Source of the DNA: Chloroflexota bacterium
GTDB taxonomy: Bacteria; Chloroflexota; Limnocylindria; Limnocylindrales; CSP1-4
Direction of reading: 5' to 3'
DNA length: 7,641 bases
NCBI GenBank assembly: GCA_030271555.1
Contig: JARXKQ010000044.1
Coordinates: forward strand, 1 to 7,641
Shown piece by piece: positions 5,915 to 7,641 of the stretch (the stretch's first letter is position 1; each line of letters starts with the position of its first letter). The notes beneath the pieces were generated by a model. It was not told the origin of the DNA. It worked only from the letters and a program-made list of their open reading frames with translations, and ran no database searches. The translations under genes and the position numbers were made by a program.

Positions 5915-7109
5915 TGCGCGACCCTCCCGTCTTAGCTCGCGGGGGCTCCGCGAAGCGCACCTTCAAAACTCGGTCATCCATTTTCGCGCCCTGCGTTGGG
6001 GCGTCGAGCAACAGGCGCGGCAAGACGAGATTACGGCGCCAAGAGCCAACCTGCAGCACCAGCTCATCACCACTGCGCGAGAGCGACACATCTTCCCGGG
6101 TCGCGAATGGCAGTTCGAGCGCCAGCGTGTAGCCATTGGCGTCGCGTGAGATTGAGTACGGCCGGCCGCGGTACAGGAATTCTTTCGGGTCGGAATCACC
6201 GAACAGCGCGTGACCCAGCTCCGCCAGCCGATCGACGCCGACCATCTCCTTGTCGAAGAAAGGCACGGTGCGCACCGGCACCGGGGCGAACTGCTGCTCG
6301 ACCATGGGCAAGTAGCGCGCCTGGGCTTCGCGCCACGCGTCGAAGTAGGCGCCGCTGGCCGCGGGCAGCACCCGGTTGGCCACGATCAGGTCGGTCGGGA
6401 AGCCGTACATGTGGAAGTAGGTGAACGAGCGCTGCGCTTCCTGGATCGAGACGCGCTCAAGGTTGAGCACGAGCCGCACCGACGAGCGATCCGGGTCCGC
6501 CAGCAGGTCGTGTACGTATTTCAAGCGTTCGAGCAGGAGCTCTGCCGAGTCGTAGACCTCGTCGGTCGGGAGCGGGACACCGACTATCCGCCGGAGGACC
6601 GGACCCCCCAGCCTCTGCACCCTTCGACCGATTGGCGCGATCTTCTCGATCCACCAGCGCGACGCCTCCGGCAGGCTGAGCAGGCGGACGGTCTCGCCCG
6701 TCGGCGCGGCATCGACCACGATCAGGTCGTATTCCGCCTTGTCGACGTGGTCACCGATCCACAGCAGGTTGCCCAGCTCGTCCATGCCCGGCAGGACGGT
6801 CATCTCCTCGGCCATGACCTCGTCGAGGCCGCCCCACGAGAACAGGCTCGAGAAGTAGGACGAGATCGTGCGCCAGTACTTGCTGATGTTGAAGAAGACG
6901 TCGGGCTCATGCGCCCACAGGTTGGGCTCGATCAGGCGCGGCGTAGGACCCACCGGCGTATCGAGCGCGTCGGCCAGGCTGTGGGCGATGTCGGTCGACA
7001 CGACCAGCGTGCGCAGCCCACGGCGCGCGCACAGGACCGCCGTCGCGGCGGCAATGCTGGTCTTGCCCACGCCGCCCTTGCCCGTGTACAGCAGAATGCG
7101 CGTCGTCAA
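5907..7109 (-). CDS. ArsA/Get3-type ATPase with C-terminal Hsp20-like domain
   Basis: The 400-residue protein opens with the deviant Walker A motif GKGGVGKTS (10-18), including the signature Lys11 of the SIMIBI ATPase class. The switch I region is STDIAHSLADAL (38-49), where the usual DPAHS has Ile for Pro. Switch II is DAAPTGETVRLL (133-144). There is one ATPase half only, so it should work as a homodimer. A beta-rich tail (about 316-387; PYSISRDANGYTLALELPF, then VLKVRFAEP) matches the Hsp20/alpha-crystallin-like domain fused to many bacterial ArsA homologues. The single cysteine is Cys27, so neither the arsenite-binding cysteines of ArsA nor a Get3-type CxxC is present; arsenite pumping is unlikely. 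A client-protein or membrane-protein chaperone role is inferred. The start is TTG (7107-7109) with GGGAGAGAG just upstream; the ATG at 7121-7123 is out of frame. The 3' end overlaps the next gene by 8 bases. Confidence 0.93.
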   Translation of the reverse strand: MTTRILLYTGKGGVGKTSIAAATAVLCARRGLRTLVVSTDIAHSLADALDTPVGPTPRLIEPNLWAHEPDVFFNISKYWRTISSYFSSLFSWGGLDEVMAEEMTVLPGMDELGNLLWIGDHVDKAEYDLIVVDAAPTGETVRLLSLPEASRWWIEKIAPIGRRVQRLGGPVLRRIVGVPLPTDEVYDSAELLLERLKYVHDLLADPDRSSVRLVLNLERVSIQEAQRSFTYFHMYGFPTDLIVANRVLPAASGAYFDAWREAQARYLPMVEQQFAPVPVRTVPFFDKEMVGVDRLAELGHALFGDSDPKEFLYRGRPYSISRDANGYTLALELPFATREDVSLSRSGDELVLQVGSWRRNLVLPRLLLDAPTQGAKMDDRVLKVRFAEPPRAKTGGSRNG

Positions 7110-7112
7110 GTT

Positions 7113-7121
7113 CTCTCTCCC
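7113..7121 (-). promoter_or_regulatory. Ribosome-binding site supporting the TTG start of the ATPase
   Basis: The minus strand reads GGGAGAGAG, then three bases, then TTG (7109-7107). The GGAG core ends seven bases from the TTG, a good spacing. The nearby ATG at 7123-7121 is in another frame and would give no ATPase, so this site decides the start. Confidence 0.6.
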
Positions 7122-7156
7122 ATTGGCCGGCGCGCGCCCCTCACTGCTGCGTCCGG

Positions 7157-7641
7157 TCAGGCATCGATGTTAGCGGCGTCGGCGCGCGGAGCGCCGATCT
7201 CGATCAGCACCGCGCCAGTGACGTTGACCAGAGTTGTCGCGCCCCAATCAACCCGCCACTCGGTCGCTGCTGCCGGGGACGTGTGGCCGTGCAGCCACAG
7301 CTGCGGACGCAGGCGGCGGCACAGCCAGCGGTATGCCGCGAAGCCGCGGTGATAGGCGTCCTGGGGCACGTCGCCCAGGCCGCGTGGCGGCACGTGGCTG
7401 AGCACGATCGTCGGCTTGTTGCCGCGCAACCGCAACCATGTACGGAGCGCCTGGCGCCACGCGGCGCCCTCATCCCGGATGGCCTGCCCGCGGCCCTCGC
7501 CCGGCCAAGAGAGCCCGGCGACGGACACGCCGGCGAGCGCATCGATGGCGCTGTCGAGCGATTGCGGCAGAGTGCTCCGGCGTCCAGTCCAGTTGGCGCC
7601 GCGGTCATTGCTCATGTAAAGACCTCCGTCGGTGCCCAGGT
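7157..7641 (-). CDS. Calcineurin-like metallophosphoesterase (N-terminus outside window)
   Basis: The frame is open from the right edge (7641) to TGA at 7157-7159, about 160 residues, so this is the C-terminal part of a longer gene. The ATG at 7613-7615 is probably internal: the eight codons before it read LGTDGGLY without a stop and fit the protein. Metal-binding hallmarks of the calcineurin-like fold are SHVPPRG and, about 35 residues on, LWLHGHTSP. The usual last motif is GHxH; here the second His is Ser (codon 7277-7279). The DxH, GD and GNH motifs would lie to the right of the window. Such enzymes cleave phosphoesters of nucleotides, proteins or lipids with two metals; the substrate is unknown. 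TTLVNVTGAVLIEI is a closing beta-strand region. The gene ends 47 bases before the ATPase start and probably heads the minus-strand operon. Confidence 0.85.
   Translation of the reverse strand, partial: LGTDGGLYMSNDRGANWTGRRSTLPQSLDSAIDALAGVSVAGLSWPGEGRGQAIRDEGAAWRQALRTWLRLRGNKPTIVLSHVPPRGLGDVPQDAYHRGFAAYRWLCRRLRPQLWLHGHTSPAAATEWRVDWGATTLVNVTGAVLIEIGAPRADAANIDA

Noticed and set aside
7107..7123. ATG at 7121-7123 as the start of the ATPase
   Set aside because: It is 14 bases upstream of the TTG and thus out of frame with the Walker A reading frame.
6210..7352. 380-residue plus-strand reading frame antisense to the ATPase
   Set aside because: It is the long shadow of a GC-rich gene: His/Arg/Gln-rich with no domain, whereas the opposite strand encodes a clear ArsA-type ATPase.
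1..7641. Mobile elements, CRISPR arrays, tRNA or rRNA genes
   Set aside because: No transposase or integrase, no regularly spaced repeats and no tRNA or rRNA signature were found on either strand.

Overview
The window is GC-rich, densely packed bacterial DNA with eight protein genes, two of them cut by the window edges. Long intact frames, a TTG and a GTG start, and a single-domain ArsA-type ATPase with a C-terminal Hsp20-like domain next to an Eis-type acetyltransferase suggest a high-GC environmental Chloroflexota or a related lineage. That placement is an inference from protein style; no rRNA or other phylogenetic marker is present.

Left part (1-2740): the start of a HxlR-type regulator (minus strand, cut at the left edge) is divergent from a PDZ-containing trypsin-like serine protease (plus strand). 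Between them lies a perfect 17-bp inverted repeat, ACTTGCAA-G-TTGCAAGT, the best operator candidate in the window. The protease is convergent with a membrane-anchored, PDZ-containing S41 (CtpA-like) peptidase; the two genes overlap tail to tail and share one TTAA for both stop codons. The S41 protein keeps its catalytic serine but has Thr and Leu where the family has its Lys and Gln.

Middle (2741-3020): a 280-bp gap without a gene. It holds three GTGGA-core repeats (two close to DnaA boxes), two overlapping inverted repeats, a perfect 10-bp stem enclosing a perfect 7-bp hairpin with a UCCG loop, and a hairpin just after the acetyltransferase stop.

Right part (3021-7641): five minus-strand genes form a tight run read right to left: a metallophosphoesterase (cut at the right edge), an ArsA-Hsp20 ATPase, a 94-residue coiled-coil protein of unknown function, a 12-segment MFS transporter and an Eis-like GNAT acetyltransferase. 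The ATPase and the small protein overlap by 8 bases and look translationally coupled. The last three genes are separated by 19 and 25 bases. Co-transcription is likely. A shared job is not proven; a chaperone-like ATPase with a small partner, followed by an export and acetylation pair, is one possible reading.

No mobile element, CRISPR array, tRNA or rRNA was seen. The window mostly holds recognisable families. The most unusual items are the altered S41 active site, the structured 280-bp gap and the coupled small protein.
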